Shown piece by piece: positions 57,425-64,000 of a stretch of 64,000 bases of DNA. The position numbers were made by a program, and so were the translations under genes. Origin of the DNA: Terriglobia bacterium. GTDB taxonomy: Bacteria > Acidobacteriota > Terriglobia > Bryobacterales > Bryobacteraceae. The notes under the pieces are model-generated. The model worked only from the letters and a program-made list of their open reading frames with translations, searched no databases and was not told the origin of the DNA. How positions within the stretch are numbered: position 1 is the first letter of the stretch; the number at the start of each line of letters is the position of its first letter. The stretch is from the NCBI GenBank assembly GCA_020073145.1, contig JAIQFS010000001.1, forward strand, positions 186,001 to 250,000, read 5' to 3'.

Positions 57425-58954
57425 CTACGGATTCTTGCAAGCGAAGCTGGCGGCGTCATTCGTGCTGCCGACGCCCTTGTAGGTGGCCACTTGCGGATAC
57501 GGGCACAGGGGGCGCGTCATGTCCACGTTGGCGCCGGTGACATGGGCCGCGGTGATCTGCTCAGGCGGGGCTCCGCCTTCGCGCCAGCGTTCGAGCGCAC
57601 CCATCCAGTTGATCTGATTCGGGCCGGGACCGCCGCCGCAATGCTGCATGCCGGGCACCATGAAGAGGCGGTACCAGGATTCCTGCTTGGAGCCCATTTT
57701 CTTCAGCACACTGGAATAGTAGTTGATGCTGTTCTCGGGTGCGATGGCTTGATCGTTCCAGCCGTGGTACATGAGCAGCTTCCCGCCACGGGTCTTGAAT
57801 TTGGAGAGGTCGGGATCGAGGGCGTCGATAACGCCGTCGTCCTTTTTGTCGGCGGCCGCAGTATCCCGGTCCGGATCGAAGGTATGCCAATCCCAGTTCG
57901 GGTCGGCGTAGGTGAGGTAGCGGAAAGTGTCCAGGCCCAAGGCATTGGGGGTGTCGGCGCCGGCCAGCAGAGTCCAGCCCAGCTCACTGCCCGGCTCGAA
58001 GGAAGGGAAGATCAACTCACCGCTTTTGGTCTTGAGCGGAGTGTACAGCTTCTTGACGGCTTCGACTTGGTCCGCGGTCAGGCAGTTCTGGGAGTTGGAT
58101 CCCTGGCACAACAGGCTAGCGGGATCGAATTTGCATTTGCGGGGATCGTTGATCAGGCCATCGCGCACGCCGTCGATGGCGTCGCAGGCAGCTAGCGCGG
58201 CTTTGTTGATGACGGGCAAGATGCTGGCGGGGAGGACGTTCTTGCCGTCCTTGATCGGAACCATGCCAACATAGACGGTCCAAGCGTGGAGGTGGGTCTC
58301 GTAGTTGGCGGGGGCACCGGCGGCGATGCCGTCAAAATCATCGGGGAAGCGCTGGGCTTCTTTGAGGCCCTGGCGGCCGCCGGTGGAGCAGCCATTCCAG
58401 TAGGAGAGACGCGGCCCACGGCCATAGTAAGCCGTGATCAGGGTTTTGGCCTTGAGTGCGGTTTCGTGAATGGCCCGATAGGCGAAGTCGACCATCTTCT
58501 CGGGATGGCCGAGCGCGAAACTGCCGCTGCCGCCTTTGTGACCGCCGTCGGTGGAAGCGGTGGCGTATCCCTCGCGCAGGGCGGCGGCCATGGCCTGATA
58601 GACGATAGTGCCATTGAAGCCTCCGTTGCCCACTTCCTGATATTTGCCGTTCCAATCCGCGTCGGGGAGCCAGACTTCCGTTTCGATATGGGAATCGGCC
58701 GAAGGAGTCAGGAGGAGGGCGATGCGGCAGTGGGCGGGAAGCACCAGGGGCGGCGCAGCGGGACCTCCGCGGCCGGCGCGCGCGGGCGGAGCGTCGGGGT
58801 TCTGAAAGGGTCCGGCCGGAACGGATTCAGCGGCCGTGATGGCGGCATCGGCCAGAGTGAGACTCTTCAGACTGTCGCAAGTTCGAGCGGGCTGGGCCGC
58901 ACTCGCCACCGCGAAGGCGATCGCAGCGATCGCAAGAGCGAGGACACGGTTCAT
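57425..58954 (-). CDS. Tannase/feruloyl-esterase family protein, secreted
   Basis: Exported esterase of 509 aa, signal peptide MNRVLALAIAAIAFAVASA. It has the tannase-family text SHIETEVWLPDADWNGKYQEVGNGGFNGTI, the nucleophile elbow YWNGCSTGGRQGLKEAQRFP, GIAAGAPANYETHLHAW, and the C-terminal acid/His region GKLLMYHGWNDQAIAPENSINYY and FMVPGMQHCGGGPG. The Cys of GCS and that of HCGGG probably form the disulphide next to the active site. It could cleave gallate or hydroxycinnamate esters from plant matter. Confidence 0.9.
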   Translation of the reverse strand: MNRVLALAIAAIAFAVASAAQPARTCDSLKSLTLADAAITAAESVPAGPFQNPDAPPARAGRGGPAAPPLVLPAHCRIALLLTPSADSHIETEVWLPDADWNGKYQEVGNGGFNGTIVYQAMAAALREGYATASTDGGHKGGSGSFALGHPEKMVDFAYRAIHETALKAKTLITAYYGRGPRLSYWNGCSTGGRQGLKEAQRFPDDFDGIAAGAPANYETHLHAWTVYVGMVPIKDGKNVLPASILPVINKAALAACDAIDGVRDGLINDPRKCKFDPASLLCQGSNSQNCLTADQVEAVKKLYTPLKTKSGELIFPSFEPGSELGWTLLAGADTPNALGLDTFRYLTYADPNWDWHTFDPDRDTAAADKKDDGVIDALDPDLSKFKTRGGKLLMYHGWNDQAIAPENSINYYSSVLKKMGSKQESWYRLFMVPGMQHCGGGPGPNQINWMGALERWREGGAPPEQITAAHVTGANVDMTRPLCPYPQVATYKGVGSTNDAASFACKNP

Positions 58955-59046
58955 GATGTTCCCTCCTGATTCGGTCTTTTACGCTATCGCAGGAAGCGCG
59001 GTGGTGTCAAAGCGTTTGGTCCGGCGGCCGGGTGGGGGCGCGGAGC

Positions 59047-60096
59047 TTAGGGGTGAGCGGCCGGCGGGGTGACGCGATAGCGGTCCCAATGGCGGACCAG
59101 TTCCTCGACGACCACGCGGCCGATGCGCCAGGCGGAATCGAGCGCGCTGAGGTACGCCACGTAATGCATGGCGGAGTTGCGGCCGAGGCTGGCGGCGGCG
59201 GTTTCGCCGGGCGCGGGCTGATCGTAGTCACTGGCGGTGCGGAGGACCAGGACGCGGTTCAGATCGACTCTGCCGGCCTTGGCCAGGAAGGTGAGGGCTT
59301 GCAGGGTGCCGGTGTCTTCCATGGCGGAGGTCACGTAGTTGGCTTTCCCGTCGGAGTGGTAGCGGACCCAGTCGTTGGCCCACTGGTCGAGCAGTTTGCC
59401 ATGCCAGAAGGTGCTGGCGGAGAGGGTGTCGCCCTTCAGGACAAAGGGCGGGCGGCGCGCGGTGGCGGACTGGTAACGGCTGCGTTCGGCGCGCAGGGCG
59501 TCGGTATCGGGAATGGACACATCGCGGGTCAGACGGAACGCCCAATCGACCAGGGCGGGGTTTAAGTGGTAGATCTCGCCGGCGTCGGCGGAGCGATGGG
59601 GCTGTTCGTAGGGAACCGTTCGGCGGAAGGGAACGTAGCCGGTCTTCCAATCTTTGGGAATCTCGCGGGCATCGACTTCGTAGGCGAGGTCGCCATCGAC
59701 CACCCACTCGGCCCAGGCGGCGGAGCCAATGGAGCCATCGGCGGGATCGATGCCGGCAATGCCGGCCACGAGCCAGTAGGCCTTGGTGAGATCGAAGCGG
59801 GGATCGAGGCCGAGGGCCATGATACTGGCGGCGGCGCGCGCAGTGCCCACGCCGGTGACGGTGCCGAGGACGCCATCGCGGCTGAGTCGCAGATCGTGAT
59901 AGCCCTGCGGGAGCGGCAGGACGCGGTCGAGGTGGGAGCGCTCGACCCAATATTGGAATTCGCCGGGGCGGTCGCCGGTGTCGGCGCCGCTCTCGAACAT
60001 GGCTACCACCACGACCTTGATGGGGATCGGGCGCGTCTGCGCGCCGGCGACGGCGAGGAAAGCGAGGAAGGCCAGCCCGCGAAGCATGCTTACCAT
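59047..60096 (-). CDS. Purine nucleoside permease (NUP) family protein, exported
   Basis: A 349-aa protein of the NUP family with a signal peptide (MLRGLAFLAFLAVAGA). Motifs seen: IPIKVVVVAMFESGADTGDRPGEFQYW, GTVTGVGTARAAASIMALGLDPRFDLTKAYWLVAGIAGIDP, SAMEDTGTLQALTFLAK and VLRTASDYDQPAPG. The fold is that of purine nucleoside phosphorylases; in fungi the family is annotated as a nucleoside transporter, but a soluble periplasmic enzyme is a fair alternative. Start at 60096 or the ATG at 60087. It follows the unknown gene with a 7-base overlap. Confidence 0.82.
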   Translation of the reverse strand: MVSMLRGLAFLAFLAVAGAQTRPIPIKVVVVAMFESGADTGDRPGEFQYWVERSHLDRVLPLPQGYHDLRLSRDGVLGTVTGVGTARAAASIMALGLDPRFDLTKAYWLVAGIAGIDPADGSIGSAAWAEWVVDGDLAYEVDAREIPKDWKTGYVPFRRTVPYEQPHRSADAGEIYHLNPALVDWAFRLTRDVSIPDTDALRAERSRYQSATARRPPFVLKGDTLSASTFWHGKLLDQWANDWVRYHSDGKANYVTSAMEDTGTLQALTFLAKAGRVDLNRVLVLRTASDYDQPAPGETAAASLGRNSAMHYVAYLSALDSAWRIGRVVVEELVRHWDRYRVTPPAAHP

Positions 60097-61055
60097 CCGG
60101 ACTTGGTGCCGTAAGGAAGCGATACGCCCGTGGCTTCAATTTCGTGGATCTGGCCGCCGCGGATCTTGAAAATCTCGCCGGCCTGCAGGTTGGAGGTGCC
60201 GCCGCCCATGGGGATGGTGTCGACGCCGGGAACGCCGAGGATCTTGATCCTGCGCACGCCGCCGCGGTGCTGGAACATGGGGAAGGCGAAGACCGAGCTT
60301 TTTTGCTCATCGACGACGTCGAGGCGGCGCGGCCAGAGGCGGGTGATGAAACTGAGGACCTGGCTATCGACCTGAGCCTTGCAGGTGAGGGTGCCGAGGA
60401 TGGCCATGGAGCGGTTGGCTTCGGGAGAGCCGAGATCGACGGGCCACGGAAGGGGCGTCTTGTTGTGGGTGGTCTGGCCGCCGTTTTCGTGGCGCTCGCA
60501 ATCCTCCGCAAAAGGCGCGACGCTGCCGCGGCGCTGTTCGATGGATTCGAAATAGAGGTAGGCGGCGTCGATCATGTCTTCGCGGGAAGTGCGCTCGGAT
60601 GCGGGGACGTCTGCCAGCAAGCCCGGCCGCGGGGTGGTCAGATTCTGCATGCGGTCGGGCCGGAGGTTGCGGGCGAGCACGTGTTCGATCTCAGTGATCT
60701 GACCCTCGATGACTTTCAGGCGGAGGGCGATGATGAGCGGCTTGTCCCACTCTTTCATGACGCCGTAGAAAGCGACCTGACGGGTGGCGGAATCGACGGC
60801 GTAGATTTTGAAGGTGGTGGGGGCTTCGGAGGCGCCGACCCACAGGCCGTCGCCGATGGTGATCTCGGCGGTGTTCTCGGTGGAGCGCACGCCGCGAGCG
60901 AGCGGCAAGCCGGCGGGGTCGTGTTTGACGAGGGCGGCGAGATACTGGTCGACCAGGGCGGTCATGCAGGCGCGATCGCAGGGGTGCGGCGCGGCCGCTA
61001 GAGGCAGGGAGGCGATCACGAAAGAGAATGCGGTGAGGATCGATCGTTGGGACAC
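60090..61055 (-). CDS. Secreted protein of unknown function
   Basis: A 321-aa exported protein (signal peptide MSQRSILTAFSFVIASLPLAAA). The N-terminal half has CDRACMTALVDQYLAALVKHDPAGLPLARGVRSTENTAEITIGDGLW, similar to the SnoaL/NTF2-like text found in secreted DUF proteins of soil bacteria and fungi. The second half has REDMIDAAYLYFESIEQRRG and CERHENGG. It lies between the NUP and metallo-hydrolase genes, all oriented alike, so a shared catabolic job is possible. No function is named. Confidence 0.6.
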   Translation of the reverse strand: MSQRSILTAFSFVIASLPLAAAPHPCDRACMTALVDQYLAALVKHDPAGLPLARGVRSTENTAEITIGDGLWVGASEAPTTFKIYAVDSATRQVAFYGVMKEWDKPLIIALRLKVIEGQITEIEHVLARNLRPDRMQNLTTPRPGLLADVPASERTSREDMIDAAYLYFESIEQRRGSVAPFAEDCERHENGGQTTHNKTPLPWPVDLGSPEANRSMAILGTLTCKAQVDSQVLSFITRLWPRRLDVVDEQKSSVFAFPMFQHRGGVRRIKILGVPGVDTIPMGGGTSNLQAGEIFKIRGGQIHEIEATGVSLPYGTKSGW

Positions 61056-61108
61056 GCGAGTTCTTCCTCCAGTTCGGGGCGCAGCGCCAGCCGGAGTCCG
61101 GCGTCAGA

Positions 61109-61969
61109 TTACTTCTTGAGTTCAGCGTAAAAGGCGGCGGGGTCGGGGGCGCGGGGGGTGAAACCGAGATCGTCGGTCTTGATCTGCGCCATGAGCTGGT
61201 CCGGTGCGACGCCTTTCGCGACGGCTTCTTTGGCGCGAGCGACGAACGTGTCGATCTTGGCCTTGTACGCCTGCACGTCCGCCTTGGTGAGGACACCGCC
61301 GTTGCCGGGAATGCAGGCGTCCCAATCCAGCTTGAGGATGCTGTCGAGCACTTGCGACCACTCGAGGAAGCTGCCGCCGCCGGCATAGTCCGCGAGCGGA
61401 CCGGTGGCGCCGGTGGTGACGACGTCGCTGACCACGACGGTCTTCAGGTCTGGGAAATACACCACCGAATCGCCGCTGGTGTGGGCGCGGCCGAAGTGAT
61501 GGACTTCCACCGCAACGCCGCCGAGACGGACGGTGGTTTCCGCGCCGGCGTAGGTCATACTGGGCGGCGCGGGCACCGGGTTGGCCCGGTAGGTTTCCAG
61601 GTTCTTCTTCAAATTCTCATGGCCGAGGACTTGCACGCCCGCGGCCAGGAAGCGGTCGTTGTTGCCGGTGTGGTCGGCGTGGTGATGGGTCACGATCAGA
61701 AATTTGACGGGTTGACTGGAGACCGATTTGATCTGGGCCATCAGGTCGTTGTAATTCTGCTCGCCGGCCAGCTTGCCATCCACGACGATGAGACCGTCGG
61801 GAGTCACCCGAATCTCCGAGTTGGCTCCGGCGCCCGCGACCATGTAGAGGCCGGGCTTAACCTGCTGAATCGGCTGGACGGGCTGGCCGCCGCCTTTCCT
61901 GCCCTGGGCGGGCGCGATCACGGCCAGGGATACGGCCAGAAGGGAGAGAAGCGCGGTCTTCAGAAGCAT
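61109..61969 (-). CDS. Metallo-beta-lactamase-fold hydrolase, secreted
   Basis: A 286-aa exported MBL-fold enzyme, signal peptide MLLKTALLSLLAVSLAVIAPAQG. The HxHxDH site is in FLIVTHHHADHTGNNDRF, with the third His region AVEVHHFGRAHTSGDSVVYFPD and the bridging-Asp region VVVSDVVTTG. The HTSGD pattern is common in quinoprotein-relay-type or SoxH-like MBL proteins rather than true lactamases. Substrate unknown. Confidence 0.85.
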   Translation of the reverse strand: MLLKTALLSLLAVSLAVIAPAQGRKGGGQPVQPIQQVKPGLYMVAGAGANSEIRVTPDGLIVVDGKLAGEQNYNDLMAQIKSVSSQPVKFLIVTHHHADHTGNNDRFLAAGVQVLGHENLKKNLETYRANPVPAPPSMTYAGAETTVRLGGVAVEVHHFGRAHTSGDSVVYFPDLKTVVVSDVVTTGATGPLADYAGGGSFLEWSQVLDSILKLDWDACIPGNGGVLTKADVQAYKAKIDTFVARAKEAVAKGVAPDQLMAQIKTDDLGFTPRAPDPAAFYAELKK

Positions 61970-61999
61970 GATTCCTCCTCGGGTAAGAGGAAGTATATC

Positions 62000-62344
62000 T
62001 CAGTCTTTCCACTCGACGTTGATCATGCGGATTTCCGAGGAGCCGATGTTCTGGACGGAGTGCGGTGGCATGGGAGGCACATAGACGGCGCCGCCCTTAG
62101 GCGTAGGTTGCGCCTGGGTGCGGCTATCGGTGATGACGGCGCCGCGGTCGTCGTAGCGCAGGAAATCGCTGACGCTCAGCATATAAAGCACGCTCGGCCA
62201 GCGGTGGGTGTGCACGGCGGTGTGCGCGCCCGCTGGAATGATGGTTTCGAGCACGCGGACACGCTCATTCTGCATCACCAGCTTGTGGTGGGCGGGATCG
62301 GCGATGAGGGCATCGAGCGTATCGTCGTACGGCCAATCGGTCAT
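62000..62344 (-). CDS. Cupin-domain protein
   Basis: A 114-aa single-domain cupin: ERVRVLETIIPAGAHTAVHTHRWPSVLYMLSVSDFLRYD (first metal histidines) and PKGGAVYVPPMPPHSVQNIGSSEIRMINVEW (second motif with histidine). It starts by overlapping the dnaB stop (ATGA), so it is translated with the helicase gene, an unusual partner. The ligand is unknown. Confidence 0.78.
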   Translation of the reverse strand: MTDWPYDDTLDALIADPAHHKLVMQNERVRVLETIIPAGAHTAVHTHRWPSVLYMLSVSDFLRYDDRGAVITDSRTQAQPTPKGGAVYVPPMPPHSVQNIGSSEIRMINVEWKD

Positions 62345-63714
62345 TCTTCGGGGAACTCTCCGGTATCTTCGGCGCGGTTTTCGAACTTGGTTTGCGCGTG
62401 CAGAAACACCAAGTTTACCGTGCCGACCGGGCCGTTGCGCTGCTTGGCGATGATGAGTTCGGCCAGGCCGCGGAGGTCTTCGCGATTCTTGTTGTAGACC
62501 TCTTCGCGGAAGACAAAGCTGACCAGGTCGGCGTCCTGCTCGATAGATCCGGATTCGCGCAGATCGCTGAGCTGCGGGCGGTGGTCGCCCTGGCGGGTCT
62601 CGACCGCGCGGCTCAACTGCGACAGCACCATCATGGGCACATTCAGTTCCTTGGCCAGCAGCTTCATGCCGCGGGACAACGCGCTGACTTCCTGGTTGCG
62701 GTTTTCGAAGCGGCCGCGGCCGGTCATCAACTGCAGGTAGTCCACGATCACCAGCTTCACGCCGCCTTTGTCCCGATGGTCTGTCTGGAGACGCCGGAGC
62801 TTGGCGTGCATGTCCATGAGGTGGACGCCCGGCGTGTCGTCAATGTAGAGGGGCGCCTCCACCAGCTCGTGGAGCGCGTGGTTGAGCTTGCGGCGCTCGT
62901 CCTGGCTGAGATAGCCGGCGCGAAACTTCTGGCTGTCGACGCGGGCGGCGGCGCACAGCATGCGGGTGAGCAGGGACTCCTTGCTCATTTCCAGACTGAA
63001 GATGGCGACGGTCTGCTTGAGCTTGAGAGCGACGTGCTGGGCGATATTCAGGGCCAGCGCGGTTTTGCCCATGGAGGGGCGGCCGGCCACGATGACCAGG
63101 TCACCGCCGTGCATGCCGCCGGTGTACTCGTCGAACTTGGTGAAGCCGGAGCTGATGCCCTTGATCCTTTTGCTAGGGTCGAGAAAGGCGTTGATGCCGC
63201 CGTCGTAACCCTGGAGGATCTGCCCGGGATTCAGCAGTCCGTCCTTGACGCGCGCCTCACCGAGCTTGAGGAGAGTCTCCTCGGCGCCCGCCAGGATTTC
63301 CTCGGGCGCCTCTTCGCCCTGGAGGCAGCGGTTCATCATGTGCTGCGAGGCGAAAATGATGCGGCGCAGCACGGACTTGTCCTTGACGATGCGGATGTAG
63401 CTGTCGAGGTTGGGGATCTGCGGCAGCCCGTCATCGAGCGAGACCAGATAGGTCAGGCCATCGCAGGCTTCGAGTTCGCCGAATTTCATGAGCTCGTTGG
63501 CGATGGTGATGCGATCGATCTTCTCGCCGCGCTCGTTGAGGTCGCCCATGCGGCGGAAGATGCGGCGGTGCTTCTCGAGGCTGAAGTCGTCGGCGTCCAG
63601 AGTTCCGGCGGCCTGGATGAAGAAACTGTCATCCAGAAGGATGGAGCCGAGGACGAACCGTTCGGCGTCGACGTTGGTGGGAAGCCCCTTTTCGGTAGCG
63701 ATTGGCGCGGACAT
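62341..63714 (-). CDS. dnaB: Replicative DNA helicase DnaB
   Basis: Hexameric replicative helicase of 457 aa. The N-terminal domain NVDAERFVLGSILLDDSFFIQAAGTLDADDFSLEKHRRIFRRM is followed by the RecA-type motor with Walker A VIVAGRPSMGKTALALNIAQ, Walker B LVIVDYLQLMTG and LSQLSRAVETRQGDHRPQLSDLRESGSIEQDADLVSFVFREEVY. It is complete with no intein. Ribosomal protein L9, its usual upstream neighbour, is not in the last 286 bases. Confidence 0.96.
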   Translation of the reverse strand: MSAPIATEKGLPTNVDAERFVLGSILLDDSFFIQAAGTLDADDFSLEKHRRIFRRMGDLNERGEKIDRITIANELMKFGELEACDGLTYLVSLDDGLPQIPNLDSYIRIVKDKSVLRRIIFASQHMMNRCLQGEEAPEEILAGAEETLLKLGEARVKDGLLNPGQILQGYDGGINAFLDPSKRIKGISSGFTKFDEYTGGMHGGDLVIVAGRPSMGKTALALNIAQHVALKLKQTVAIFSLEMSKESLLTRMLCAAARVDSQKFRAGYLSQDERRKLNHALHELVEAPLYIDDTPGVHLMDMHAKLRRLQTDHRDKGGVKLVIVDYLQLMTGRGRFENRNQEVSALSRGMKLLAKELNVPMMVLSQLSRAVETRQGDHRPQLSDLRESGSIEQDADLVSFVFREEVYNKNREDLRGLAELIIAKQRNGPVGTVNLVFLHAQTKFENRAEDTGEFPEE

Positions 63715-64000
63715 TGCGGCGAACGATCTAGGTTATCCCCCAGCGGACTGTGCGCGGCATGGAAATTTCGCCCCCGCGTTTTGAACCGTTTACGCTCTGG
63801 ATTAATCCCGGCGCGGGACCGTTTTGGCGGCCGGGCTGGAAGTAGTTGCGAATCAGCCGCTGCCGATCCCTTTTCCGGAGAATTGCACCGATATCCACAG
63901 CGCGTACACAGGCCGGAAACATCACCGGCTCTTTCTGTTTTAGCCGATTTGGCGGCCGGACGCCAGCGCGGTTTCCGGGTTCCGGCGATAATCGGCAGTT
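63715..64000. other. Sequence upstream of dnaB to the window end
   Basis: 286 bases with no gene I can support. A 65-codon minus-strand frame exists but looks like chance. Promoter elements of dnaB are probably here but no clear hexamer pair stands out. If rplI is upstream, it lies beyond the window. Confidence 0.4.

Noticed and set aside
63728-63925. 65-codon minus-strand frame upstream of dnaB
   Set aside because: No ribosome site or family-like sequence; does not resemble L9 or another expected neighbour.
1-64000. CRISPR array, rRNA operon, integrase or transposase gene
   Set aside because: No regularly spaced repeats, rRNA sequence or recombinase motif was found on either strand.

Overview
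The window looks like a chromosome segment of an acidobacterium, most like the Solibacter/Bryobacter group. This rests on gene content, not on a database search. The DNA is GC-rich. It has an Oar-type TonB receptor with an N-terminal carboxypeptidase-regulatory domain, a PadR gene followed by a short 'HPPAFRDQF' membrane gene, S53 sedolisin, tannase, PEP-CTERM, YXWxxGxW and glycine-zipper secreted proteins, and the heat-shock order hrcA-grpE-dnaJ.

Layout. 1-5.8 kb: a sugar-use cluster (ribulokinase-like kinase cut by the window edge, fucose/arabinose-type isomerase, a two-helix membrane protein, a sodium:solute symporter) with a divergent aldose 1-epimerase. 6.6 kb: tRNA-Ser(CGA). 6.8-11 kb: an ABC-2 exporter pair and, divergently, molybdate uptake genes modABC. 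11-19.7 kb: M20 peptidase, TonB receptor, purple-acid-phosphatase-like enzyme, a Pro-rich glycine-zipper protein, dusB and rnhA. 19.7-25.1 kb: an accessory, gene-poor and rearranged stretch with an LLM oxidoreductase, an S53 protease, two broken copies of the 3' part of rnhA, a broken Ser/Thr kinase fragment and inverted repeats. 25-33.6 kb: HtrA/Deg protease, small secreted proteins, a PEP-CTERM protein, a GT2 glycosyltransferase, a SpoU methyltransferase, a Memo-family protein and L28. 33.6-41.5 kb: uvrC behind a palindrome, an SDR/acyl-CoA ligase/hydrolase run, and hrcA-grpE-dnaJ with a strong promoter. 41.8-44.5 kb: a predicted pseudokinase next to an apparently active Ser/Thr kinase. 44.6-51.8 kb: a sarcosine-oxidase-like enzyme, an AAA ATPase coupled to a CPFCG mini-protein, an aminotransferase, and a PadR-centred pair of operons with an ABC exporter. 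51.8-57.4 kb: cytochrome c, an S41 protease homologue that has lost its catalytic pair, DinB/YfiT, phosphoglycolate phosphatase, a Fis-type helix-turn-helix protein, CvpA, purC and a stand-alone PCP_red-like protein. 57.4-63.7 kb: secreted tannase, purine nucleoside permease, a secreted protein of unknown function and a metallo-beta-lactamase-fold hydrolase, then a cupin and dnaB.

Points most worth a second look: (i) three direct-repeat copies of the rnhA 3' region that bracket an LLM segment and the S53 gene, the last fused exactly to a broken kinase; (ii) the pseudokinase/kinase pair; (iii) two promoters that share a TCCGATATAAC core at the PadR locus, which suggests one small regulon; (iv) the catalytically dead S41 homologue; (v) the AAC-N4-GTT dyad in front of uvrC. 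I found no CRISPR array, integrase, transposase or rRNA. All assignments come from reading motifs by eye; no search was run.
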